Positions 1-7,202 of a DNA stretch of 24,896 nt are shown here, piece after piece. Origin of the DNA: DASUFE01 sp036274675 (lineage in GTDB: Bacteria; Pseudomonadota; Gammaproteobacteria; HTCC5015); contig DASUFE010000047.1 of assembly GCA_036274675.1 (NCBI GenBank), forward strand, positions 1-24,896, written 5' to 3'. Each line of letters begins with the position of its first letter. Position 1 is the stretch's first letter. The notes under the pieces are model-generated. The model had not been told where the DNA came from. It did not search any database and was given only the letters and a program-made list of their open reading frames with translations. A program made the translations under genes and the position numbers.

Positions 1-30
1 AAGCGCCGGTCATGGACCGGCGCTTTTTTT
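1..30 (+). terminator. Rho-independent terminator of an upstream off-window gene
   Basis: A perfect 11-bp GC-rich stem (1-11 pairs with 15-25) with an ATG triloop is followed directly by a T tract (24-30). This is a textbook intrinsic terminator. It must belong to a + strand gene lying left of the window, or act in both directions, since an A-run also precedes the stem on the other strand. It isolates the genes to the right from upstream transcription. Confidence 0.85.
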
Positions 31-31
31 A

Positions 32-373
32 TAGAATCCCCCGGTTAGCCTGGGCATTCATTCCTATTACTACGCGCCTGATGAGGCAAAACCTGAAGTC
101 GGGCTAACTCGCGTGCTTCTACTATTTTGGCAACGCCCTCACGCGGGAGGGGGTGCCATGCCGTGCGTGCATGAATAATGAAACGGCGAGAATCCTTGTT
201 TTAACTGTATTGGTTATGGTGTTTGCCCCTCTTTTTAGAGTTGGTTTATATTTGCCGCTGTGCGGGATAAGGCCGACCGGCCGCTGAACCATCAAAAAGC
301 GCGCTTCCACATTATTTCTCCTCCCCTTCACGTGTTAGCATCTAGGCCTGTTTCCTCGCCCAAGGAGTCGGAC
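32..373. other. Intergenic region upstream of the DUF1499 gene
   Basis: 342 bp with no convincing gene. It holds an imperfect GC-rich hairpin at about 129-157 (arms GGCA..CCCTC and GAGGG..TGCC with one mismatch and one bulge) and a candidate promoter at 223-252. Short reading frames here lack a ribosome binding site and recognisable protein features. Confidence 0.5.
223..252 (+). promoter_or_regulatory. Candidate sigma70 promoter for the DUF1499 gene
   Basis: TTGCCC at 223-228 and TATATT at 247-252 match 4/6 and 5/6 of the sigma70 consensus with an 18-nt spacer, about 120 nt before the ATG at 374. The match is by eye only, and such matches arise by chance in this AT-richer stretch. Confidence 0.3.
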
Positions 374-1117
374 ATGAAAACGCTGTCTCACTACGTGATT
401 CTGCTGGCGTTGCTGCTGGCCTGCGGGAGCCTGCTCGGCGCGCTCGCCTCCGGCCTCGGGGTACGCGCGGCATTCTGGGAATTCCGTACCGGCTTCAGCA
501 TCCTGCGCTGGTCCGCATACGCCGGCGGCGCGGCCGCAATACTGGCGGCGGCCGGTATCCTGCTCGCGAAATTCTACGGCGGCTCTCTTCTGGACGCGCG
601 CGGCAGCGCCGCCCTGCTGCTCGGGCTCGCGGTGATCGGAGTACCCTGGTGGACGGTTCATGAATTCGGCAAGACGCCGACCGTGGCGGACGCTACGACC
701 AACATTGGGGATCCACCCTCGTTTGTGGCGCTCGTGCCGGTGCGAATGCAGAGTGCGCAAAATCCTCTGGCTTACAGGCGTGAGGAGGCGGCCGACCTGC
801 AGGCGCGGTACTTTCCGGATCTGGAAACCCTGGAGACCGACATGACGCCCGCCGAGGTTGTCACGGTGGGAAGGCAGGCTGTTGTCGACATGGGGCTTGA
901 GATCGCGGCGGCGGAGCCCGCGGAAGGCCGGCTGGAAGCCACCGCCACCAGTTTCTGGTTCGGCTTCAAGGACGATCTCGTGCTGCGCGCGCGGACACGG
1001 CCGAACGGCACGACCCTGGTCGATATACGTTCCGCCTCCCGTGTCGGCAAGCTGGACGGCGGCGTCAACGGCAAGCGGGTACGCCGCCTGATGCAGGATT
1101 TGCGTAAGAACCTGTAG
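374..1117 (+). CDS. DUF1499 family membrane-anchored protein
   Basis: The protein is 247 aa and of unknown biochemical function. The N-terminal part (residues about 1-100) holds three likely membrane helices. The C-terminal part (about 120-247) has the DUF1499 signature: NPLAYR, an aromatic-rich FPDLETLETDM segment, a WFGFKDDLVLRAR strand pair and the closing DIRSASRVGKLDGGVNGKR. The start at 374 is chosen over an in-frame upstream codon at 260 because AAGGAG (362-367) sits 6 nt before it and the upstream extension is not membrane- or signal-like. It is a stand-alone gene: a terminator lies 340 bp upstream and 470 bp separate it from algD. DUF1499 proteins occur widely in proteobacteria without an assigned role. 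I see no evidence that it takes part in alginate synthesis. Confidence 0.85.
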   Translation: MKTLSHYVILLALLLACGSLLGALASGLGVRAAFWEFRTGFSILRWSAYAGGAAAILAAAGILLAKFYGGSLLDARGSAALLLGLAVIGVPWWTVHEFGKTPTVADATTNIGDPPSFVALVPVRMQSAQNPLAYRREEAADLQARYFPDLETLETDMTPAEVVTVGRQAVVDMGLEIAAAEPAEGRLEATATSFWFGFKDDLVLRARTRPNGTTLVDIRSASRVGKLDGGVNGKRVRRLMQDLRKNL

Positions 1118-1142
1118 CGCACAGGAATCGGCGCATCTTGAT

Positions 1143-1270
1143 CGCGGAGCGCACCGGGAGCGCTGAGTTTTGCAAGGTTTTAAGTTGCAAGGCCGTGGGA
1201 AAACCCGAAGCCCGTCTTTGGAACCTTCGGCCTGAATAAATAAATTTTCGTGTGTTCTGTGCGCTCCGCG
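1143..1270. repeat. 12-bp inverted repeat pair flanking about 104 bp
   Basis: CGCGGAGCGCAC at 1143-1154 is perfectly complementary to GTGCGCTCCGCG at 1259-1270. A shorter complementary pair (CTGAAT at 1232-1237 and ATTCAG in 1274-1281) overlaps the right arm. The arrangement looks like a degenerate extragenic palindromic element rather than a protein operator, because the arms are far apart. Confidence 0.5.
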
Positions 1271-1380
1271 GTTCGATTCAGAAGCGTGTTCGTACGCATC
1301 ATGCCATTGCATGACATTTGCTGAACTGTAAGTTTTTCCCTCGCCTTGTAAAAATCCACACGGGCGGTGTGCGCCGGTCC

Positions 1381-1406
1381 GGCCGCGAAACCGGCCTGAT
1401 TTTTTT
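1381..1406 (+). terminator. Terminator-like hairpin in the algD leader (possible attenuator)
   Basis: GGCCG (1381-1385) pairs with CGGCC (1392-1396) around a 6-nt loop and is followed after 3 nt by seven T residues (1400-1406). An alternative pairing, GCCGGT just upstream with ACCGGC (1390-1395), is mutually exclusive with it. The site lies 265 bp past the DUF1499 stop and about 185 bp before algD, so it may end DUF1499 transcription or attenuate the alg leader transcript. Confidence 0.45.
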
Positions 1407-1502
1407 GAAGCGCGCCGTTTCGCTTCTGATCGGAGAAAATCAGCGCGCCAACCGTCCCAAATCACACAAACTCCTCTTTGCGTTTTTCGAAATCCAGGTG
1501 TG

Positions 1503-1539
1503 GCAAGTAACTTGCAGTTGCATTGGCAGCTGTAGCTGC
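1503..1539. promoter_or_regulatory. Two short palindromes upstream of algD (possible operators)
   Basis: GCAAGT-A-ACTTGC (1503-1515) and GCAGCT-GT-AGCTGC (1526-1539) are two perfect 6-bp half-site palindromes whose centres are about 23 bp apart, 50-90 bp before algD. They could bind a dimeric regulator or form small RNA hairpins. No regulator can be named from sequence alone. Confidence 0.35.
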
Positions 1540-1556
1540 GACGGCGGAAAGGATGC

Positions 1557-1574
1557 AAACAATCAAAACAATCA
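1557..1574 (+). repeat. Tandem 9-bp repeat in the algD 5' untranslated region
   Basis: AAACAATCA occurs twice head-to-tail (1557-1565 and 1566-1574), ending 6 nt before the GGAG ribosome binding site of algD. The stretch is A/C-rich and should be unstructured, as is typical of efficient initiation regions or of RNA-chaperone/translation-regulator targets. Confidence 0.6.
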
Positions 1575-1589
1575 GAAAACGGAGTTTTT

Positions 1590-2900
1590 GTGCGTATCAG
1601 TATTTTTGGAATAGGCTACGTTGGAGCCGTTTGTTGCGGCTCGCTTGCAGCCCGTGGCCACAATGTGATCGGGGTCGACGTCTCGCCGAGTAAAGTCGAA
1701 ATGATCAACAACGGTATTTCCCCCATTGTGGAGCCTGGGTTGGAGGAATTACTTGGTAAAGCCGTTATCAACGGCAACTTGCGGGGAACCACCGATGCGC
1801 GGGAAGCGATCGAGAATTCCGATCTCACCATGATCTGCGTGGGAACGCCCAGCAAGCCGAGCGGGGATCTGGACCTGCGCTACGTCGAGGCGGTGTCGCA
1901 GGAGATCGGCAAGGCCCTTGCCGGCAAGAACGAATGGCATACCGTCGTGATCCGGAGCACGGTTCTGCCGGGCACGATCAACAATGTCGTGCGGCCGATA
2001 CTCGAGGAACGTTCGGGCAAGCAGACGGGCGCGGGTTTCGGCCTGGCGTCGAATCCGGAATTTCTGCGCGAAGGCACGGCGATCGCCGATTACGAATTCC
2101 CGCCCATGACGGTGATCGGCGAACATTGCACGCGCAGCGGCGACATTCTGGAGGAGCTTTACCGGGATCTGCCGGGACCGATCATCCGCAAGTCCATCGA
2201 GGTGGCGGAAATGATCAAGTACGCATGCAATGTCTGGCACGCGCTCAAGATCAGCTTCGCCAACGAGATCGGCAACATCGCCAAGGCGCTCGACGTGGAC
2301 GGGCGCGAGGTGATGGATGTGATGTGCGAGGATACGAAGCTCAATATCTCGAAGTACTACATGCGCCCCGGTTTCGCGTTCGGCGGTTCGTGCCTGCCCA
2401 AGGACGTGCGCGCGCTCACTTATCGGGCCACTCAGCTGGACGTCAAACATCCGCTGCTGGGCGCGATCCTGAACAGCAACAACCACCAGATCGAACGCGC
2501 CTGCAACATTATCCAGCGCTTCGAGAAGCGCAAGGTTGCATTGCTGGGCCTGAGCTTCAAGGCCGGCACGGACGATCTGCGCGAAAGCCCGCTGTTGAAT
2601 CTGGCGGAGTTTCTGATCGGCAAGGGATATGAGCTGAAAATCTACGACCGTAACGTGGAATACGCGCGCATGAACGGCGCCAACAAGGACTACATCAACA
2701 CCCGGATACCGCACGTGTCCTCGCTGTTGAGCAGCGATCTGCCGGGAATGGTGAGCGCGGCGGATATCGTGATCCTCGGCAACAACGACGAGACATTCCG
2801 GGATGTGGTCGCGAGACTGCCGGAGGACAAGCACGTTCTCGATCTCGTCGGTTTCATGAAAAGCAAATCGACCAGCAAGCTGGAAGGGATCTGCTGGTAA
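1590..2900 (+). CDS. algD: GDP-mannose 6-dehydrogenase (AlgD)
   Basis: AlgD oxidises GDP-mannose to GDP-mannuronic acid with two NAD+, the committing cytoplasmic step of alginate synthesis. The 436-aa product has exactly the length of Pseudomonas AlgD. The Rossmann NAD motif GIGYVG is at 7-12. NPEFLREGTAI is at about 155-165. Lys210 and Asn214 lie in the central helix (EMIKYACN), and the catalytic cysteine Cys268 is in GGSCLPKD. The C-terminal UDP/GDP-sugar-binding domain carries GLSFKAGTDDLRESP (320-334), and the protein ends EGICW like the Pseudomonas enzyme. The start codon is GTG, supported by GGAG 5 nt upstream and by immediate homology from residue 1. It is first in the operon, and its stop overlaps the alg8 start (TAATG). 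Identification is essentially certain. Confidence 0.98.
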   Translation: MRISIFGIGYVGAVCCGSLAARGHNVIGVDVSPSKVEMINNGISPIVEPGLEELLGKAVINGNLRGTTDAREAIENSDLTMICVGTPSKPSGDLDLRYVEAVSQEIGKALAGKNEWHTVVIRSTVLPGTINNVVRPILEERSGKQTGAGFGLASNPEFLREGTAIADYEFPPMTVIGEHCTRSGDILEELYRDLPGPIIRKSIEVAEMIKYACNVWHALKISFANEIGNIAKALDVDGREVMDVMCEDTKLNISKYYMRPGFAFGGSCLPKDVRALTYRATQLDVKHPLLGAILNSNNHQIERACNIIQRFEKRKVALLGLSFKAGTDDLRESPLLNLAEFLIGKGYELKIYDRNVEYARMNGANKDYINTRIPHVSSLLSSDLPGMVSAADIVILGNNDETFRDVVARLPEDKHVLDLVGFMKSKSTSKLEGICW

Positions 2901-4402
2901 TGGCCGCGCGCGTCCTCGCATCGCGTACCGCAACGCACGGTCTGCTCGAAGCCGCGGGCTGGGCGCTGCTGTTCGCCGGCCTGGGCGGCCTGGCGCTTTT
3001 GGTGCCGAGGGTGGTCTTCGTGCCGGGCTCGGGCCAGTTCATCCTGGCCGTCGGCGCGATCAGCGTCTGGCGCTACGGCATGGGTGTGGTGCACTTCCTG
3101 CGCGGCATGGTCTTTCTGCACGTGGTGTACCCCATCTGCCGGCGCCGGGTGCTGGAGCTGGGCGATCTTACGGATCCCTCGCATCTGTATTTCATGATCA
3201 CGAGCTACCGCATCGACGCGCAGACCACGGCGCGGGTCTACGACTCGGTCATCCGCGAAGCCGTCGCTTCCGGCTGGCCGGCGACGGTCGTGTGCTCGAT
3301 CGTCGAAATGTCGGACGAGACCATCGTGCGCCAGTTGTGGCGCAAGCACGCGCCGCCCGAGCGGGTCAGCCTGAAGCTAGTGCGCATCGCCGGCACCGGC
3401 AAGCGCGACGGGCTCGCTTACGGCTTTCGCGCCGTTTCGCGCGAGCTGCCGGACAACGACGCCATCGTGGTGGTGGTGGACGGCGACAGCGTGTTGAATC
3501 CCGGAGTGGTGCGCGCCTGCGCGCCGTACTTCCGGTATTTTCCCAACATGGGCGCCCTGACGACCAACGAATTCTGCGAGGTGCAGGGCGGCTACCTGAT
3601 TTCGGAATGGCACAAGCTGCGGTTCGCGCAGCGCCATATCAACATGTGCTCGATGGCGCTGTCGAACCGCGTGCTCACCTTGACCGGGCGCATGTCGATT
3701 TTCCGCGCGTCGGTGGTCACCAATCCGGCGTTCATCGCGGATATCGAGAACGATCATCTCAATCACTGGCGGCTCGGCGAGTTCCGCTTCCTGACCGGGG
3801 ACGACAAATCGAGCTGGTACAGCCTGATGCGCCTGGGCTGGGACACCTGGTACGTGCCGGACGCGTATATCAGGACCATCGAACATCCGCCGCATCCGAG
3901 TTTTTTGCTGTCGAGCCTGCGGCTGATGTTCCGCTGGTACGGCAATTCGCTGCGGCAGAACTACCGCGCGACCGGCCTCGGGATCCGCCGCCTCGGCCCT
4001 TTCACCTATTACATGCTGTGGGACCAGCGTCTGTCCATGTGGACGGGGCTGTTCGGCCTCACGGCGGCGCTGATCGCGGCGCTCAAGTACAACATGATGT
4101 ATCTGGCCATCTATGTGCTGTGGATCGGTTTCACCCGCAGCGTTCTGACGCTGATGCTGTCCGCCTCCGGGCACCGCATCGGGCCGGTGTATCCGTTCGT
4201 GCTGTATTACAACCAGATACTCGGATCGCTGGTGAAGATTTACGTGTTCTTCAGGCTGGACCGCCAGACCTGGACGCGGCAGCAGATCAGGCTGTCACGC
4301 GAACTGGGCGGTTTCCGCGCCTGGTTCAACGCATGGTCGTCGATGACCATGACGTTCTCGGCCGCCAGTCTTTTCTGCGCGCTGATGTTCCTGATTGTTT
4401 GA
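2900..4402 (+). CDS. alg8: Mannuronan synthase, family 2 glycosyltransferase (Alg8)
   Basis: Alg8 is the inner-membrane polymerase that transfers mannuronate from GDP-mannuronate to the growing chain. The product is 500 aa. N-terminal membrane helices (about 18-42 and 47-78) are followed by a cytosolic GT-A domain with FMITSYR (about 98), the DGD metal-binding motif (194-196), LTGRMSIFRA (261-270) and the acceptor-site GDDKS (300-304). RWYGNSLRQN (345-354) sits where cellulose synthases carry QxxRW. Further membrane segments follow at the C-terminus. The start overlaps the algD stop by one base, with purine-rich GGAAGGGA about 10 nt upstream. It is followed by an unusual 203-bp gap before its activator partner alg44. 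Confidence 0.97.
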   Translation: MAARVLASRTATHGLLEAAGWALLFAGLGGLALLVPRVVFVPGSGQFILAVGAISVWRYGMGVVHFLRGMVFLHVVYPICRRRVLELGDLTDPSHLYFMITSYRIDAQTTARVYDSVIREAVASGWPATVVCSIVEMSDETIVRQLWRKHAPPERVSLKLVRIAGTGKRDGLAYGFRAVSRELPDNDAIVVVVDGDSVLNPGVVRACAPYFRYFPNMGALTTNEFCEVQGGYLISEWHKLRFAQRHINMCSMALSNRVLTLTGRMSIFRASVVTNPAFIADIENDHLNHWRLGEFRFLTGDDKSSWYSLMRLGWDTWYVPDAYIRTIEHPPHPSFLLSSLRLMFRWYGNSLRQNYRATGLGIRRLGPFTYYMLWDQRLSMWTGLFGLTAALIAALKYNMMYLAIYVLWIGFTRSVLTLMLSASGHRIGPVYPFVLYYNQILGSLVKIYVFFRLDRQTWTRQQIRLSRELGGFRAWFNAWSSMTMTFSAASLFCALMFLIV

Positions 4403-4458
4403 GAAGGACTTATTTGGAGCTTCTGAAAAATGAATAGGTATTCGGGATTTTCCACAGT

Positions 4459-4571
4459 CATCCCCCTTGCCCCGTGCTGTCCGGCTGGTGATGCATTATT
4501 TTTTATTTCCGATATCTCAGGACCCGTTCCCCCTTCGCGCCGAAGGGGGATGGCCGAAGGCCAGGGGGATG
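4459..4571. repeat. REP-like palindromic element between alg8 and alg44
   Basis: Outer arms CATCCCCCT (4459-4467) and AGGGGGATG (4563-4571) are perfectly complementary. Inside lie a perfect 10-bp hairpin with a CGC loop (4528-4537 / 4541-4550) and a small TGGCC-GAA-GGCCA hairpin (4551-4563). The repeated CCCCCTT/AAGGGGG and CATCCCCCT modules are typical of dispersed extragenic palindromes. It occupies most of the only large gap inside the operon (4403-4605). In a transcript it would form a stable structure that could stop exonucleases or partially terminate transcription; no T tract follows the main hairpin. Confidence 0.7.
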
Positions 4572-4605
4572 CAAATAAATTAACTGAATTCATGGCAGGT
4601 GCATT

Positions 4606-5775
4606 ATGAGCAAACGACCGAATCTCAATCTGGTACACGAGGCGGAAGCGCAACGGCAATATGCCCGCGTCAAGATCCCGGCCACCCTGAAAGTCAATTT
4701 CCCCGAGGCTGAAGCGAGGTTGTATCGCCCGGCGGATATTTCCGCCGGAGGTTTCTGCGTCCTGGCGGTGGACTCCGAGTTCGCGCAGGGACGGATCTAC
4801 CAGGGGCAGATCGTCTTCAGCGTCGACGGTTTTAAATTCCTGCTGGATGCGAGATTTCAGGCGCGGAGCGTGAATCCGGTTTCGAAGCGGGTCGGTTGCG
4901 AGTTTCAGGAAATGGATCCGAAACAGATGGCCGCGCTGCGTTACCTGATAACCTCGTTCCTGGGAGGCGAACTGGTGAGCGCCGGCGACATGCTGAACAC
5001 GCTGGCGCGGCAGAATTTTACGAAGTCGCGGCAGCAGCTCGACGCAGAAAGGGCGTCCGGCAAGACGGGCCGTTTCCGGGCCCTGCTGCTGAGTCTGGTC
5101 GTGTTCCTGTGCGGACTGGCGGCCGCCGGCTATGTGGGGAGCCAGCTGTACGGCATCCTGTTCGTCACCGCTTCCCAGACCGCGAGCCTGACCACGCCAC
5201 GGCATGAAATCGTGATGCCGCGCGCCGGAGATTTTTCCAGCCTGGTCGAGGCCGGCACCCGGGTGGAGAAGGGGCAGCCCATCGCCAACTTCAGGGCGCC
5301 GGTCATCGAATACATGGATCGCAACCTGGGCGCCGTCATGTCCGGGCAGCAGATACAGGCCCTGGCCTCGCAGTTCACGTCGGGCACCCTGACCAGCCCC
5401 TGCGATTGCGTGGTGACGGAACTGACCGTCGGCGACAAGCAATATGTGAGTCGCGGCACCAAGGTCTTCGAACTGGCGGAAGACGGCGGCGAACCCTTCG
5501 TGCTGGCCTATTTCGAATTCGGCGCCGCCGATCATCTGAGACCCGGCGATGCCGTCAAGGTCGAGGTGATGGGCGAGTCGCGCTCGCTCGCCGGAAGAAT
5601 CGGTTCGATCCGCGTCGCCGACCCCGAGGTCAAGGGAGCCGAGCGCGTGGAGGTGACCGTGTCGCTGGACGAGCCCATGACGGGCGAGTACATCGACCGG
5701 CCGCTGCGGGTCACCAAGTCGCGACTGACGCTTCCGCGGTTTGCGTCCAATAACGTCGCCGTGTCCGATACCTGA
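4606..5775 (+). CDS. alg44: PilZ-domain c-di-GMP receptor/co-polymerase (Alg44)
   Basis: Alg44 binds cyclic di-GMP and activates Alg8. The product is 389 aa, like its Pseudomonas counterpart. A cytosolic N-terminal PilZ domain (about 14-120) carries the RxxxR motif R17/R21 and D44-x-S46-x-x-G49, the residues used for c-di-GMP binding in Pseudomonas. One membrane helix follows (about 160-185). The periplasmic HlyD/membrane-fusion-like region (about 195-380) has a lipoyl-like motif, VEAGTRVEKGQPIANFRAP, and a beta-barrel-like C-terminus. AGGTG lies 4 nt before the ATG. It stands 203 bp behind alg8 with a palindromic element between, so separate expression control is possible. Polymerisation is therefore predicted to depend on c-di-GMP. 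Confidence 0.96.
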   Translation: MSKRPNLNLVHEAEAQRQYARVKIPATLKVNFPEAEARLYRPADISAGGFCVLAVDSEFAQGRIYQGQIVFSVDGFKFLLDARFQARSVNPVSKRVGCEFQEMDPKQMAALRYLITSFLGGELVSAGDMLNTLARQNFTKSRQQLDAERASGKTGRFRALLLSLVVFLCGLAAAGYVGSQLYGILFVTASQTASLTTPRHEIVMPRAGDFSSLVEAGTRVEKGQPIANFRAPVIEYMDRNLGAVMSGQQIQALASQFTSGTLTSPCDCVVTELTVGDKQYVSRGTKVFELAEDGGEPFVLAYFEFGAADHLRPGDAVKVEVMGESRSLAGRIGSIRVADPEVKGAERVEVTVSLDEPMTGEYIDRPLRVTKSRLTLPRFASNNVAVSDT

Positions 5776-5797
5776 ACCCCGGCTCCGACTGCTGCAT

Positions 5798-7189
5798 ATG
5801 CGTATTCGAAACCTCGTTCCGCATGTCCTCGCCGCCGCGCTGTGCGCCGGTTGCGCCGCGATGCCCGATTACCAGCTGGGTTATGTCGCCATGGAGCGTG
5901 GGGATTTCGCGACCGCGCGCTATCATTTCCGCGCGCTGGCGCGCATGGGTCTGCCCGAGGCGCAGGTCGGTTACGGCGATATCCTGAAGAACGAAGGCAG
6001 CCCGGCCTCGCTTGAGGAAGCCGAGAGCTGGTATCTGCGCGCGTATGAACAGAATTACCCCGCCGCCACCGGCCGCCTCGGCCGGTTGTATTCCGAATTC
6101 GTAGGCGCGGGCCGGACCGAGTACGCCGACGATGCGGAACGTTATCTGATACTGGCCCTCGACAACGGCGATTTCAGCGGAATCCGGCACCTGGTGGAAC
6201 TGTATTTCCTGATGCCGGAGCGCCATTCCGTCTACAAACGCCAGCTGCGCCGCTTGACCGACCGGATCGCGCGCCACGATAAGGCGTATGCCGATTACTC
6301 GAAAGTGTTGTACTACAATTTCGCGGGCGAGACCGAACAGCGCGCTCCGGAAATCCTTAAGCTCTGCATGCCCATCGTGAGAAGAATACCGGGCTGCTAC
6401 CTGGAAGTTGCGCGCGCCTACCATGCGCGTTCCCAGCAGGAGAGGCTTCAGGCGTGGATAGGCGAAATCCACCAGGCCTACCGTTCGGGCAGACTCGATG
6501 AAAGCGAAGTCTGGTACATCGCGAACTGGATGGCCGATGCGGGCCAGGCGCTGGCGCGGCCGGCGTTGGAACTGCTGCAACTGGTGGAACCCAATCATCC
6601 GCAGGCGACTTACGCCAGGGCGCGCCTGCTCTACGACTATCCCGCTCTCGGCGGCGCCGAGGAGCTGCTCGTTACACTGGCGCGGGCGCGCGCCCGCGGC
6701 TCCATGCAGGCGGAGTTGTTGACCGGCCGCATCTATTTCGACGGCAAATATGTGCCCGCCGATCCGGCGCTGGCGGAGCGGCATTTCCTGAAAGCGCGGA
6801 CCGAGCTTCCAGCCGCCGATTATTTCCTGGGGGAGCTGTATTACCGCGGCTATCTCGGCAGATCCGATCCGCAGCGCGGGCTGAAATATCTGCTCTCGGC
6901 CGCGCGCCGCGGCCATTCCAAGGCGGATTACGCGCTGGCCGAGATGTTCTGGATCGGCAAGGGTAACCGGCGTAATCCGGTGTACGCGCTCTCCTTCGCG
7001 GGACTGGCGGCGCAGGATATCGAGGCCGACCCGAAATTCCAGGAGCTTTACAGCAATATAAACGCCGCGGTGAATCCCGGGCAGCGCAGAGCGGCGGAAC
7101 AGCTGCGCGAGCAGGAGATCCGGGAGCGGGAACAGACCGGCGTCGCGGCGGAAACCCCGACGCTGAAGGTGAAACAGGCGGGCAACTGA
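5798..7189 (+). CDS. algK: Outer-membrane TPR/Sel1 lipoprotein scaffold (AlgK)
   Basis: AlgK is the periplasm-facing outer-membrane lipoprotein that helps localise the AlgE porin and links it to AlgX/Alg44. The 463-aa product starts with a short signal peptide and a candidate lipidated Cys19 (LCAGC; Cys rather than Leu at -3 is slightly atypical). Tandem helical Sel1/TPR-like repeats follow, for example ALARMGLPEAQVGYGDIL, YARARLLYDYP, LLTGRIYFDGKYVPADP, YFLGELYYRGYLG and ADYALAEMFWIGKG. The start at 5798 is preferred over an in-frame codon at 5741, because that one lies inside alg44 and would bury the signal peptide. The gap after alg44 is 22 bp. The charged C-terminal tail (EQLREQEIREREQ) matches the family style. 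Confidence 0.95.
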   Translation: MRIRNLVPHVLAAALCAGCAAMPDYQLGYVAMERGDFATARYHFRALARMGLPEAQVGYGDILKNEGSPASLEEAESWYLRAYEQNYPAATGRLGRLYSEFVGAGRTEYADDAERYLILALDNGDFSGIRHLVELYFLMPERHSVYKRQLRRLTDRIARHDKAYADYSKVLYYNFAGETEQRAPEILKLCMPIVRRIPGCYLEVARAYHARSQQERLQAWIGEIHQAYRSGRLDESEVWYIANWMADAGQALARPALELLQLVEPNHPQATYARARLLYDYPALGGAEELLVTLARARARGSMQAELLTGRIYFDGKYVPADPALAERHFLKARTELPAADYFLGELYYRGYLGRSDPQRGLKYLLSAARRGHSKADYALAEMFWIGKGNRRNPVYALSFAGLAAQDIEADPKFQELYSNINAAVNPGQRRAAEQLREQEIREREQTGVAAETPTLKVKQAGN

Positions 7190-7202
7190 ACGGAGCTTAT
7201 AC

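Larger units (their letters stand above)
1118..1589 (+). promoter_or_regulatory. Long leader/promoter region of the alginate operon
   Basis: 472 bp separate the DUF1499 stop from algD, with no supportable gene. Contents: a 12-bp perfect inverted repeat (1143-1154 with 1259-1270); a weak sigma70-like pair TTGGAA (1218-1223) / TAAATT (1241-1246) with 17-nt spacing; a hairpin with T tract (1381-1406); two small palindromes (1503-1515, 1526-1539); and a tandem 9-bp repeat (1557-1574) before the Shine-Dalgarno GGAG (1581-1584). Pseudomonas algD also has a long regulated leader, driven by the extracytoplasmic sigma factor AlgU. I do not find a convincing AlgU-type GAACTT/TCTGA pair here; the nearest, GAACCT at 1221, has no matching -10. 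Confidence 0.6.

Noticed and set aside
1221..1247. AlgU/sigma-E type promoter before algD (GAACCT)
   Set aside because: Only the -35-like half matches; no TCTGA or TCAAA at the required spacing.
335..1558. 407-codon open frame on the minus strand across the DUF1499 gene and the algD leader
   Set aside because: Translation is rich in R/H/G/Q without domain or membrane pattern, and it lies antisense to a gene with a clear ribosome binding site and known family; it is a GC-rich shadow.
1318..1614. 98-codon open frame upstream of and overlapping algD
   Set aside because: No ribosome binding site, no domain, and it runs through the hairpin, palindromes and tandem repeat that look non-coding.
1749..2933. 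394-codon minus-strand open frame antisense to algD
   Set aside because: It mirrors the codon bias of algD; the algD sense protein is unambiguous, and the antisense product shows no recognisable fold.
4528..4571. Intrinsic terminator between alg8 and alg44
   Set aside because: The hairpin is strong but no T tract follows, and the element's nested repeats fit an extragenic palindrome better.
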